From: Thiocapsa bogorovii
GTDB lineage: Bacteria; Pseudomonadota; Gammaproteobacteria; Chromatiales; Chromatiaceae
Reading direction: 5' to 3'
Length of the DNA stretch: 64,000 bases
Assembly: GCF_021228795.1 (NCBI RefSeq)
Contig: NZ_CP089309.1
Coordinates: 3,341,001-3,405,000 of the forward strand
The position numbers and the translations under genes were made by a program. The notes beneath the pieces are model-generated. The model was not told the DNA's origin. It made no database searches and was given only the letters and a program-made list of their open reading frames with translations. Positions 18,725 through 27,636 of the stretch are shown here, one piece after another. Positions within the stretch are counted from its first letter, which is position 1; the number at the start of each line of letters is the position of its first letter.

Positions 18725-21094
18725 TCACCTTTCATCGGCCGCGGCGTCGGACGGGTCGCTTCCGGGAACAGGCGGCCGGCTGCGATACCAGGCGGCCAGC
18801 CCGTCACCGGTCATGGGTTTGCCCAGATAGAACCCCTGTGCCCGGTCGCAGCCCAGATCGCGCACGGCGCCGAGCTCCGGCTCGGTCTCCACGCCGATCG
18901 CGGTGACCTTGATCTGCATGGCATGGCCGAGACGCACGATGGTCTCGACGATGGCCGGCGCTCGCGCCTTGTCGTCCAAACCCTTCACCAGGGTCCGGTT
19001 GATCTCCAGTGCGTCCAACGGCAGGTCTTTGATCTCGCCGAGGCAGGAGGCCCCGACGCCGAAGTCGTCCAGTGCCACCCGCACGCCGAGCGCATGCAGC
19101 TTGTCCAGAAGACGGCGCGAGGTCGAGGTGTCCTGCAGCAGCGTGGCCTCGCCCAGCGCCAGCGATACCAGGGCCGGGTCCACCCCGCCGTCGTGCAGTG
19201 CGTCCGTGATGCGCTGCAGAAACGACTGATGCCGGAACTGACGCCCCGAGACGTTCACCGTCACGGCGATCGGCGGCAATCCCTCGGCCAGCCAAGCGCG
19301 GTGTTGGCGCAAGACCTCCCGGAGCACCCAGGCGCCGAGGTCGTGAATGATTCCGATCGATTCGGCGATCGGAAGGAACACCAAGGGTGCGATCTCGCCG
19401 CCGTCGGCTTGCGGCCACCGCAGCAGTGCTTCGACCCCGATGACGGCGCCGCTGCGCAGGTCGAGCGTCGGTTGATAGAGGAGTCGAAACCCGTTTTGCG
19501 ACACCGCTTCGCGCAGGCCGTCCTTCAGTGCCGCGACGGCGCGCGACTGGCGCTCGAGCGCGGCCGTGGCGAACTGAAACTGCCCCGGACTGACCTGCTT
19601 GGCGTGGTACATGGCCAGATCCGCACACTTGATCAGGGCGTCGATCGTCGTGGCGTCGTCGGGGTAGAGGCTGATCCCGATCGTGGGCAGGCAGGTCAAT
19701 TCCTGCTGAGCAACCCTGTAAGGGCGCGAGAGCGCGGCGACGGCCGTGCCGGCGGCGATCGCGGCGTTGTCTTCGTCCCGGATGTTGGACAGGACGATCA
19801 CGAACTCGTCTCCGCCGAGTCGGGCCACCAGGTCGTCGGCGCGGAACGACGCGCGCAACCGTTGCGCGGTTTGCCGCAGCACCTCGTCGCCGGCCGCGTG
19901 TCCGTAGTTGTCGTTGATGGGCTTGAACCCGTCCAGGTCGACGAACAAGACCGCCAGGCGTTTACCCGCACGGCCGGCGCCGGCGATCATCTGCGCGGCC
20001 ATCGGCGCGAGCAGGCTGCGGCCGGGCAACCCGGTCAAGGGGTCGTGCTGCACCAAGTGCAGTGCACGCGCCTCGGATTCCTTGCGTTGGGTGACGTCCT
20101 GGTGAACGACGAGGATCCGATCGAGCCGGCCCCGGTCATCCATGATCGGCTCCAGATAGGCCGCGAACCAGCGGTAATCGCCGTTCTCGCTGTGTTGATG
20201 CCCCCGTCGGCGATAGTGGAGTTCAGGGGGCGCCTCGCAATCGGTAGCGAAGCGGGCGAAGGCGGCTTGGACAGGCTCGCGATCCTCCGGATGCAGCCGG
20301 GCCAGCCAAGCGTCCAGGGTCTGCGGGGCCGCGGCGTCCTGCGCATCGCTGGTCGGGGAGTGCACGGCGGGTGGCAGGACGACGGCACCGGTGCGCGGAT
20401 TCCACTCCAGGAAGCCGACGTCGGCGATCCCTGCGACCCGTTTCAACCGGGTCTGTGCGTCGAGCAGCCGCTGCTCGCCCTCTTTGCTCGCCGTGATGTC
20501 GCTGATGGTGGCCCGCCAGTGTCCTTGACTGCCGATCCGATGGGGCTCGAGACATCCGTCGAGACGGACCCAGCGCGAGACGCCTTGGCTCTCGCGTAGC
20601 CGCAGCTCGCAGGTTTGGGGCTCGCGCGTGGTGTGAAGCCGGTGCCTGCACCGATAGAGGATGTCCTGGTCCTCCGGACGGATGAAGCGGGTCAGTGGAC
20701 GGCCGGCCAGGCCGACACGCGGGGTTTCGAGCAGGGCGGCGGCGGCGATGTTCGCCTCCCGGATCATGCCCTCTTCGGTCAGGGTGACGTAGCCGATCGG
20801 CGCCAGATCGTAAAGATCGAAGTAACGCGACCGGGCGGTTTCCAGCGCCTCTTGGGTGCGCAGCAGCTCATCGTTTTGCAGCTCGAGCTCGATCTGATGC
20901 ACGTGCAGCTCATGGATCAGGCGTTTGGCCTCTTCGAGCGCGAGCGCCCGGGGTGCCGATTCATCGGCCGTCTGCAGGCGCTCTTCGGCCTGTCGACGCA
21001 GCCGTGCGGAGGTTTCCTCGCGAGAGGGTGCCCGCGGCGGGCTGCCAGTATCGCCCGGATCCTTGCCGTTTTCAGAATCATGGGGAGCGGTCAT
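18725..21094 (-). CDS. PAS-GGDEF-EAL protein with degenerate EAL
   Basis: A 789-residue cytoplasmic protein: N-terminal coiled coil (about 30-95), two PAS domains (about 95-215 and 235-355), GGDEF (about 365-525) and EAL (about 535-780). The GGDEF motif is intact (RLGGDEF) with an RxxD inhibitory site (RADD) five residues before it, so it should be an active, feedback-inhibited diguanylate cyclase. The EAL domain keeps EAL, VNVS and DDFG, but reads EINR where KIDR is expected and AIGVE where AEGVE is expected. Metal ligands are therefore lost and phosphodiesterase activity is doubtful. Start ATG 21094 overlaps the stop of the CheB-CheR gene by four bases (ATGA), indicating translational coupling. 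Confidence 0.85.
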   Translation of the reverse strand: MTAPHDSENGKDPGDTGSPPRAPSREETSARLRRQAEERLQTADESAPRALALEEAKRLIHELHVHQIELELQNDELLRTQEALETARSRYFDLYDLAPIGYVTLTEEGMIREANIAAAALLETPRVGLAGRPLTRFIRPEDQDILYRCRHRLHTTREPQTCELRLRESQGVSRWVRLDGCLEPHRIGSQGHWRATISDITASKEGEQRLLDAQTRLKRVAGIADVGFLEWNPRTGAVVLPPAVHSPTSDAQDAAAPQTLDAWLARLHPEDREPVQAAFARFATDCEAPPELHYRRRGHQHSENGDYRWFAAYLEPIMDDRGRLDRILVVHQDVTQRKESEARALHLVQHDPLTGLPGRSLLAPMAAQMIAGAGRAGKRLAVLFVDLDGFKPINDNYGHAAGDEVLRQTAQRLRASFRADDLVARLGGDEFVIVLSNIRDEDNAAIAAGTAVAALSRPYRVAQQELTCLPTIGISLYPDDATTIDALIKCADLAMYHAKQVSPGQFQFATAALERQSRAVAALKDGLREAVSQNGFRLLYQPTLDLRSGAVIGVEALLRWPQADGGEIAPLVFLPIAESIGIIHDLGAWVLREVLRQHRAWLAEGLPPIAVTVNVSGRQFRHQSFLQRITDALHDGGVDPALVSLALGEATLLQDTSTSRRLLDKLHALGVRVALDDFGVGASCLGEIKDLPLDALEINRTLVKGLDDKARAPAIVETIVRLGHAMQIKVTAIGVETEPELGAVRDLGCDRAQGFYLGKPMTGDGLAAWYRSRPPVPGSDPSDAAADER

Positions 21095-24000
21095 GGTCGA
21101 TCCGGGCTTGTCGGGGCGTCGATGTGTTCGGGTGACGGGGTGTCCGCCGCGGCAGGCGCGCCGCCGGCCGTGACGTCCTCGAGTGCGAGCAGGATCATGC
21201 TCGGCTGACCCTCGCCGGGGTCGATGCGCCGGGCGTTGAGCCGCAGCGAGCGCGCTCCGATGTCCGGAAAGGTCTGCTCCACCGCAAAGTCGTCGAAGCT
21301 GCCGCCCTGCGCCTGGATCTCCTGCAGGAGATCCCGTAGTGCCGGGATGTCCCAGCGGTGATGGCTCAGCGTGAACAGCCGGCGGTCTCGGGTGTCCGCT
21401 TCGTTCAGACGGAAGTGGCGGTAAAAGGCGCGATTGGCCGAGACCACCCGCAGGTCCGCATCCAGGACGACCAAGGGCTCGCGCACCGCATCCACGATCG
21501 CTTCGGCGAAGGCACGGGCCGCGCGGATCGCGTCCTCGCTGCGCTTGCGCTCGGAGATGTCGATGAAGGTGATGACGGCGCCCTCGATGACGTTCTCCAG
21601 GGTGCGATAGGGTCCGATCCGCATCAGGTACCAGGCGCCCTGCCGGGTCTGGACCTCGTGCTCGCGGGGCATCAGATCGCTCAGAACGCCCTGCACGTCG
21701 TCCGTGAGATCGGTGCCGTCGACCAGGTTGGAGACGATGTCGCCGACCGGGCGGCCGATGTCGGTCTGGATCAGCTTGATCAGCCGGGTCGCGGTCGGCG
21801 TGAAGCGGGTGATCCGCAGTTGGTGGTCGACGAACAGGGTCGCTACCCCCGTTCCGGCGAGCAGGTTGTTCATGTCGTTGTTGGCGCGCGAGAGATCGGC
21901 GACCTTGGTCTGGAGCTCGGCGTTGACGGTGGCCAGCTCTTCGTTGACCGACTGCAGCTCCTCTTTGGAGGTCTCCAGCTCCTCGTTGGTGGATTGGATC
22001 TCCTCGTTGACCGACTGCATCTCCTCGTTGGTCGATTTCAGCTCTTGGTTGGAGGTCTCCATCTCCTCGCGCGTGGATTGCAGATAGTCCTCCTTCGCGC
22101 GCAGCTCGAGCTCCAGCTCGGCGATGCGCACCTTCTGCTCCGTGTCCCCGTCGCCGCTGGCCGGGGCGCCCTGCGCTGCTCCCGGCGCGGTCGTGCCCGG
22201 AGCGACTGCGGCAGTCGCCTCGATGACGACCAGGTAGAAGTCCGTCATCAGGATCCCGTCCAGCTGCGTCTGCTCGGGGCGCACCGTCAGATCGACGCGG
22301 CTGAAGTCGCCGTTGGTCTTCACCCGCAGTCCCCTGCGACGGACCGGCTCGCGGTGCGTCACCGCGCGGTGCAGCGCGGTCGTCAGATCGCGTCGCAAGC
22401 CCTCGCGCGCCATCGCGAAGATGTTCATGGCGGCATCGCCCGGGGCGGGCTCCAGGTACTGCCCGGTGCGACCGTAGATATGCAGGATCTCGCCGCGGCC
22501 GTTGACGAGGATGCCCGCCGGGGCACAGTGACGCAGCAGGGCCTGCTCGGTCAGCGCGCGCAGATCGAGTTTGCCCTTGTCCCGGCCCGACGTCGCGGGC
22601 GGCAGGGGATTCGCGACGCCGGTCGACGCCGGCGGGACGATTCCGCGCATGACCGAGCTCGGGACGAAGGCGCCGCGAGGTCGCTCCAGACGGCTGTAGA
22701 GCTTCCATTTACGGTTGAGCGGAGCAAAGAGGTTCGGGACCTCGCCGACGGTCTCGGAGTTGCCCAGAAAGAGCACGCCGTCCGGATTCAGGGCATAGTG
22801 AAAGAGCGCGATCAGGCGCGCTTGTCGATCGCTGTTGAGATAGATCAGCAGGTTGCGGCAACTGATGAGATCCATCCTGGAGAAGGGCGGGTCCTGCACC
22901 AGGTCCTGCTCGGAGAACACCAGGAGATCCCGCACCACCTTCTGAACACGGTAGCCCCCCTGCGCATCCTCCGAGAAGAAGCGCGCCAGCCGTGCTGCCG
23001 AGACGTCGGCCGAGATGCTGGCGGGATAGAGCCCGGTGCGCGCCTGCTCGATGGCGCGTGGATCGATGTCGGTGGCGAAGACCTGCACCTTGTAGGTCTG
23101 TTTCAGGGTTTCCAGATGCTCGCGCAGCAGGATGGCGATGGAGTACGCCTCCTCGCCGGTCGAGCAACCGCAGACCCAGACCCGCACGGTCGCGCCCGCG
23201 GGCTTGCCGGCAAACAGACGCGGAATGACCTCCTGCTCCAGGGCGGCGAAGGCCTCGGGATCGCGGAAGAAGTTGGTGACGCCGATCAGCAGGTCGCCGA
23301 ACAGGGCCTCGATCTCCCCCGGGTCCTGACGCAGGAAGCTGACATAGTCGGCCTGGCGCTCGATCCGATGCAGCGCCATGCGCCGCTCGATCCGACGCCG
23401 CAGGGTGGTCTCCTTGTACTGGGAGAAATCATGGCGGGTCTTGTCGCGCAGCAGGATGCAGATCTTCGTCAGCGCATCCTCGGGCGTGGCCGACGGCACG
23501 ACCGGCCGGGTTGCCTTGCCGAAGGCCTGTGCCGCATAGGCGATGAGGTGCGCCGGCATCTCCGCCGGGGGCAGGACGTAATCGGCATGACCGCTCGCGA
23601 TGAGGCTGCGCGGCATGCCGTCGTAGGCCGCGGTCTTGGGGGCCTGGGCAATGACCAGACCCCCTTCGCCCTTGATCGCCCGCGCGCCCAGGGTGCCGTC
23701 GCTGCCGGTACCCGAGAGCACGACGCAGATGGCACGCTCATGCTGGTCTTGTGCCAGGGACCGAAAGAAGAAGTCGATCGGCAGGCGCAAGCCGTGCGGT
23801 GCGGTGGGCTCGAGCAAGCGCAGCGCGCCGTTGAACAGCGCCATGTCGTGGCTGGGCGGGATGATGTAGGCACAGTCGGGCTCGACCCGCATGCCGTCCT
23901 CGACCTCTTGGACCTGCATGCGGGTGTAGCGCTTGACCAGCTCGGTGAGGATGCTCTTGTGGTCCGGCGCGAGATGCTGCACCAGTACGAATGCCATGCC

Positions 24001-24291
24001 GGTCTCGATATCGCGCGGAATGGCCGAGAAGAAGGCCTCGAACGCGGCCAAGCCGCCGGCGGAGGCACCGATGCCGACGACGGGGAAGGGTGGCGCGGCG
24101 CTCCGCGCGGGCGGCGGCCCCGTGGCATTCGGGTCTTCGGTCGCGTCGGTCGCGATCGGCGATTCGGGCGACGACGACTCCGCGTACTGGTTCGCGCCGG
24201 CCGTTGTCGGCTTCGGCTGCGTGAGCTCCGGCGCCGCGACTTGCAACGCAGGAATGAGCGCGGCGTCGTCCCCGGTCCTCGTCTTGGTCAT
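21091..24291 (-). CDS. CheB-CheR-PAS chemotaxis-like hybrid
   Basis: A 1066-residue multidomain protein. The CheB methylesterase domain (about 70-260) has the catalytic Ser in GIGASAGG, His in VQHLAPDHKS and Asp in SGTGSDG. The CheR methyltransferase domain (about 275-515) contains VWVCGCSTGEEAYS for S-adenosylmethionine. A PAS-like part (about 570-690), a long heptad coiled coil rich in NEELxS repeats (about 720-805) and two C-terminal PAS domains follow. No histidine-kinase or receiver domain is present. Such hybrids probably methylate and demethylate a signalling partner. The coupled GGDEF-EAL gene suggests that the output is c-di-GMP. ATG 24291 has GGAG nine bases upstream. Confidence 0.85.
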   Translation of the reverse strand: MTKTRTGDDAALIPALQVAAPELTQPKPTTAGANQYAESSSPESPIATDATEDPNATGPPPARSAAPPFPVVGIGASAGGLAAFEAFFSAIPRDIETGMAFVLVQHLAPDHKSILTELVKRYTRMQVQEVEDGMRVEPDCAYIIPPSHDMALFNGALRLLEPTAPHGLRLPIDFFFRSLAQDQHERAICVVLSGTGSDGTLGARAIKGEGGLVIAQAPKTAAYDGMPRSLIASGHADYVLPPAEMPAHLIAYAAQAFGKATRPVVPSATPEDALTKICILLRDKTRHDFSQYKETTLRRRIERRMALHRIERQADYVSFLRQDPGEIEALFGDLLIGVTNFFRDPEAFAALEQEVIPRLFAGKPAGATVRVWVCGCSTGEEAYSIAILLREHLETLKQTYKVQVFATDIDPRAIEQARTGLYPASISADVSAARLARFFSEDAQGGYRVQKVVRDLLVFSEQDLVQDPPFSRMDLISCRNLLIYLNSDRQARLIALFHYALNPDGVLFLGNSETVGEVPNLFAPLNRKWKLYSRLERPRGAFVPSSVMRGIVPPASTGVANPLPPATSGRDKGKLDLRALTEQALLRHCAPAGILVNGRGEILHIYGRTGQYLEPAPGDAAMNIFAMAREGLRRDLTTALHRAVTHREPVRRRGLRVKTNGDFSRVDLTVRPEQTQLDGILMTDFYLVVIEATAAVAPGTTAPGAAQGAPASGDGDTEQKVRIAELELELRAKEDYLQSTREEMETSNQELKSTNEEMQSVNEEIQSTNEELETSKEELQSVNEELATVNAELQTKVADLSRANNDMNNLLAGTGVATLFVDHQLRITRFTPTATRLIKLIQTDIGRPVGDIVSNLVDGTDLTDDVQGVLSDLMPREHEVQTRQGAWYLMRIGPYRTLENVIEGAVITFIDISERKRSEDAIRAARAFAEAIVDAVREPLVVLDADLRVVSANRAFYRHFRLNEADTRDRRLFTLSHHRWDIPALRDLLQEIQAQGGSFDDFAVEQTFPDIGARSLRLNARRIDPGEGQPSMILLALEDVTAGGAPAAADTPSPEHIDAPTSPDRP

Positions 24292-24522
24292 GGCTTTTCT
24301 CCGCCGGGTCGGTGATGACAGCGTCGGCACGCTTGCCGCACGGTCGTCGGGCGGTCTTTCGGTCAGGTGGCGCGGCCTTGGCAAATCTGCTCTCGACCTT
24401 GCCGACAAGTGTAGCGGAGACACCTGAGGATCTCTGTTCGGAATCGTACATAGCGCGGCGATGCCAAGCGTGCCGTGCTATCGTTTTCCGATGATCCAGA
24501 GTGAGGTCGCCGCAGAGCGCTC

Positions 24523-25260
24523 ATGCCCATCGCCACGCCGAGCCCGCGCCAAAACCATCTGCTCGCCGCCTTGCCGGAACCCGAGTATCGAAAGCTGCTG
24601 ACGCACTTGGAGCTGGTCCAGCTGGAACTCGGGCAGACACTCCACGAGTCCGGGGGCAAGTTGAACCATGTCTATTTTCCGACGACCGCCATCGTGTCCC
24701 TCCTCTATGTCATGGAGGACGGCGCATCCGCGGAGATCGCCGTGGTCGGCAATGACGGCATCGTCGGCATCGCCCTCTTCATGGGCGGGGAGACCATGCC
24801 GAATCGTGCCGTGGTGCAGAGCGCCGGGGAGGCGTATCGGCTTGGCGGACAGCTGCTCAAGCAGGCTTTCGCGCCTACCGGAGGGGATCGCCAAGGGGTG
24901 TTGCCGCCGCTGTTGCTGCGCTACACCTTGGCGCTGCTGACCCAGATGGCGCAGACCGCCGTCTGCAACCGTCATCACACCGTGGACCAGCAGTTGTGTC
25001 GCTGGCTTTTGCTCAGTCTCGATCGCCTACCCTCCAACGAGCTTCATATGACCCAGGAGCTGATCGCCAACATGTTGGGTGTGCGGCGCGAAGGCGTGAC
25101 CGACGCCGCCGGACGCTTGCAGCGTGCCGGGTTGATCGACTACCGCCGGGGCCGGATTACCGTATTGGATCGGCCGGGGCTGGAAGCGCGGGTGTGCGAG
25201 TGTTACGAGGTGGTCAGGAAGGAATTTCGCCGACTGCTTCCCGAGGTCTCGTCACACTGA
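24523..25260 (+). CDS. Crp/Fnr-family regulator (GIVG type)
   Basis: A 245-residue paralogue of the regulator at 3553-4263. The beta-roll occupies about 15-150 with HVYFPTTAIVSLL and VGNDGIVGIALFMG; the winged helix (about 165-235) has LIANMLGVRREGVTDAA. It lacks the Fnr cysteines and the Crp cAMP pocket. It starts 231 bp from, and divergent to, the CheB-CheR gene, so it may control that signalling pair and itself from the shared gap. Confidence 0.85.
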   Translation: MPIATPSPRQNHLLAALPEPEYRKLLTHLELVQLELGQTLHESGGKLNHVYFPTTAIVSLLYVMEDGASAEIAVVGNDGIVGIALFMGGETMPNRAVVQSAGEAYRLGGQLLKQAFAPTGGDRQGVLPPLLLRYTLALLTQMAQTAVCNRHHTVDQQLCRWLLLSLDRLPSNELHMTQELIANMLGVRREGVTDAAGRLQRAGLIDYRRGRITVLDRPGLEARVCECYEVVRKEFRRLLPEVSSH

Positions 25261-25294
25261 TGGCTCGGCGATCCATCAACAACGAACCCGTGAA

Positions 25295-26284
25295 TCAGGG
25301 TGTTCGCTTTGGTTCCGAAACGTTACCGGTCAAAGATCGGGCCATGTCGAGTGCCGCCTTCAGGCTCCCGAGATCCGCCCGATCCGTGCCCGCTAGATCC
25401 AGCGCGGTGCCGTGATCGACCGAGGTGCGGATGATCGGCAGTCCGAGCGTGATGTTGACCGCCTGCCCGAATCCAAGGTGCTTGAGCACGGGCAATCCCT
25501 GATCGTGGTACATCGCCAAGACCGCGTCGGCATGGGCGAGCTTGTCCGGGACGAAGGCGGTGTCCGCCGGCACAGGCCCTATCAGGCGCCATCCTGATTC
25601 GCGCAGCGTGTTCAGGACGGGCGCGATCACCTCGATCTCCTCGCGTCCCAGGTGACCGCCTTCGCCGGCGTGCGGGTTCAGCCCGCAGACCAGGATGCGT
25701 GGATCGGGGATCGCGAATCGACTCGACAGATCGCGGTGGAGGATCCGGATCACCTCGGTCAGGTGCTCGCGGGTGATGGCGGCACTCACATCGCGCAGCG
25801 GCAGGTGTGTCGTGACCAAGGCCACGCGCAGACCGGGCGTGGCAAGCATCATGACCGGCTCGGCTGCGCAGCGCTCGGCGAGGAATTCGGTGTGGCCGGT
25901 AAAGGGCAGTCCGGCGTCGTTGATCACGCCCTTGTGCACCGGACCCGTCACCAAGGCGTCGAAGGTCCCCTCCAGGCAGGCATCGCAGGCGATGCGCAGC
26001 GTGTCGAGCACGTACGGCGCGTTGGCGGTGTCCAATCGGCCCGGCATGACCGGCTGCCGCAAGGAGACCGGCAGGACGGCCAGATGGCCTGCCTGCACCT
26101 TAGGAGCCGCATCGCCGGGCTCGAAACGGTCGATGTGTAAAGGGAGCCCGAGCCGTTGCGCGCGCTCGGCCAACAGCTCCGGGTCCGCGATCGCCACCAG
26201 CGGTGCGTCCGGGGGATCCTGCGCCAGGCGCACCACCAGATCGGGACCGACCCCGGCGGGTTCGCCGGGTGTGACGGCGATCAC
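25295..26284 (-). CDS. pdxA: 4-hydroxythreonine-4-phosphate dehydrogenase
   Basis: A 329-residue PdxA. It oxidises 4-phosphohydroxy-L-threonine in the DXP-dependent pyridoxal phosphate pathway, cytoplasmic and metal dependent. Landmarks are [11 protein letters not shown] at the N-terminus, TGPVHKG with the metal/substrate His, [17 protein letters not shown] and HDQGLPVLK near the C-terminus. GTG 26284 is chosen because it overlaps the surA stop as GTGA, a coupled start, and puts the conserved N-terminus first. In many gammaproteobacteria the order is lptD-surA-pdxA-rsmA; rsmA is not next here. Confidence 0.92.
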   Translation of the reverse strand: MIAVTPGEPAGVGPDLVVRLAQDPPDAPLVAIADPELLAERAQRLGLPLHIDRFEPGDAAPKVQAGHLAVLPVSLRQPVMPGRLDTANAPYVLDTLRIACDACLEGTFDALVTGPVHKGVINDAGLPFTGHTEFLAERCAAEPVMMLATPGLRVALVTTHLPLRDVSAAITREHLTEVIRILHRDLSSRFAIPDPRILVCGLNPHAGEGGHLGREEIEVIAPVLNTLRESGWRLIGPVPADTAFVPDKLAHADAVLAMYHDQGLPVLKHLGFGQAVNITLGLPIIRTSVDHGTALDLAGTDRADLGSLKAALDMARSLTGNVSEPKRTP

Positions 26285-27636
26285 GACTGCCCGTCCTCGT
26301 CGAGTCTGATCTCCACATAGGCCTCGTCGCGCAGCTGACGCAGCCATTCCTCGGTGGCCTCCTCCGCCTTGCGCCGCTGCAACGCCTCGCGGGCCTTGAT
26401 CCGCATGAATTCGCCCTCTTGGTCTTGGTTGCGTCGCTCGATCACCTGGACGATGTGCCAGCCGAAAGGGCTCTGGAACGGCTCGCTCACGCCGTTCGGG
26501 GGCAGGGCGTTCATGGCCTCCTCGAAGTCCGGTACGGTGTCGCCGGGATTGACCCAGCCGAGGTCGCCGCCCTTCAGCGCGGAGCCGGTATCGTCGGAGT
26601 TCGACCGGGCGAGGGTCGCGAAGTCTTCGCCGCCGATGATGCGCATGCGCAGCTGCTCCAGACGCCGTTTTGCTTCGTCGTCGGAGACCAGCTCGTTGGT
26701 GCGGATCAGGATGTGGCGGGCGTTGGTCTGTACGACATCGTCCGGGGTGGCGGCCTTGATCTCGGTGAGCTTGATGATGTGATAGCCGCTGGGGCTGCTG
26801 AGCGGGTCGCTGATCTCGCCTTCGGCCATGGTGAAGGCGAGCTCGCTCACCAGGCTCGGCACCGCGCCCATCTCGAACCAGCCCAGATCGCCGCCCTGCA
26901 GGGCGTTGCGTCCGTCGGACTCGGCGGCGGCGACCTTGGCGAAATCCTCACCGCCGCGCAGCCGCGTGACCAGGCGGGTGGCCTTGGCCTCGGCGGCTTG
27001 GACCTGGGCTGGGGTCGCGTTCTCGGGCAGTGCGATCAGGATGTGCTGCAGCTTGACCTGCTCGCGCTCGATGAGGCGGCTCGACTCGCGCTCGAGAAAA
27101 CGGTCGATCTCTTGGTCGGTGATCTGGATCTTGTTGACCACCTCCTGGTTTTGGAGGCGGCTGGTGACGATCTGAGAGCGGGTGTCTTCGCGGAAATCGG
27201 TGAAGCGAATCCCGCCCGCTTCGAGCGTGGCCTGTAGCTCTTCGAGGGTCAGCCCGTTGCGCTGGGCGATGTTGGTCAGGGCCTCGTTGAGTGTGGCCTC
27301 CTCGACCTGGATCCCCAGATCGCGAGCGCGCTGTGCCTGCAGGCGTTTGAGAATGAGCCGGTCGAGCACCTGCTTTTCAAGCTGAGGACGCGGCGGCGGA
27401 GGCGTACCGGCCTTCTGCATTTGGGGCAGGATCAGGTCGATTTCGGTGTCGAGCTCGCTGCGCACGACCACATCGTCGTTGACCACGGCGACGATGGCGT
27501 CCAGCTCTTGGATAGGCACCTGGCTCGTTGCCGGCGCCGATGCGATCAGCAGACACGCGAGGAGCGACCCGACAGCGGCGCGGCGGCGAGAGGCGCTCGC
27601 TCGATGATGTCCGTGTCTAATCCGAGTGATAACCAT
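26281..27636 (-). CDS. surA: Periplasmic chaperone/PPIase SurA
   Basis: A 451-residue outer-membrane protein chaperone. The basic N-terminus and hydrophobic segment (about 20-38) form a signal peptide. It is followed by the SurA_N chaperone domain (about 45-170) and two parvulin PPIase domains beginning near [11 protein letters not shown] and [12 protein letters not shown]. It escorts outer-membrane proteins, including the upstream-encoded LptD, to the Bam complex. ATG 27636 overlaps the lptD stop by 20 bases; the longer frame to 27693 would place extra residues before the signal peptide. Confidence 0.93.
   Translation of the reverse strand: MVITRIRHGHHRASASRRRAAVGSLLACLLIASAPATSQVPIQELDAIVAVVNDDVVVRSELDTEIDLILPQMQKAGTPPPPRPQLEKQVLDRLILKRLQAQRARDLGIQVEEATLNEALTNIAQRNGLTLEELQATLEAGGIRFTDFREDTRSQIVTSRLQNQEVVNKIQITDQEIDRFLERESSRLIEREQVKLQHILIALPENATPAQVQAAEAKATRLVTRLRGGEDFAKVAAAESDGRNALQGGDLGWFEMGAVPSLVSELAFTMAEGEISDPLSSPSGYHIIKLTEIKAATPDDVVQTNARHILIRTNELVSDDEAKRRLEQLRMRIIGGEDFATLARSNSDDTGSALKGGDLGWVNPGDTVPDFEEAMNALPPNGVSEPFQSPFGWHIVQVIERRNQDQEGEFMRIKAREALQRRKAEEATEEWLRQLRDEAYVEIRLDEDGQS

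Noticed and set aside
18558..18830. 90-codon frame starting MKKQEKDQVV
   Set aside because: It runs through a palindromic repeat and into the end of the GGDEF-EAL gene. The sequence after residue 20 is repeat-derived.
21358..24315. 985-codon open frame antisense to the CheB-CheR gene
   Set aside because: It mirrors a strongly supported multidomain gene, has arginine/glycine-rich shadow composition and no recognisable domain. GC-rich third positions keep such antisense frames open.
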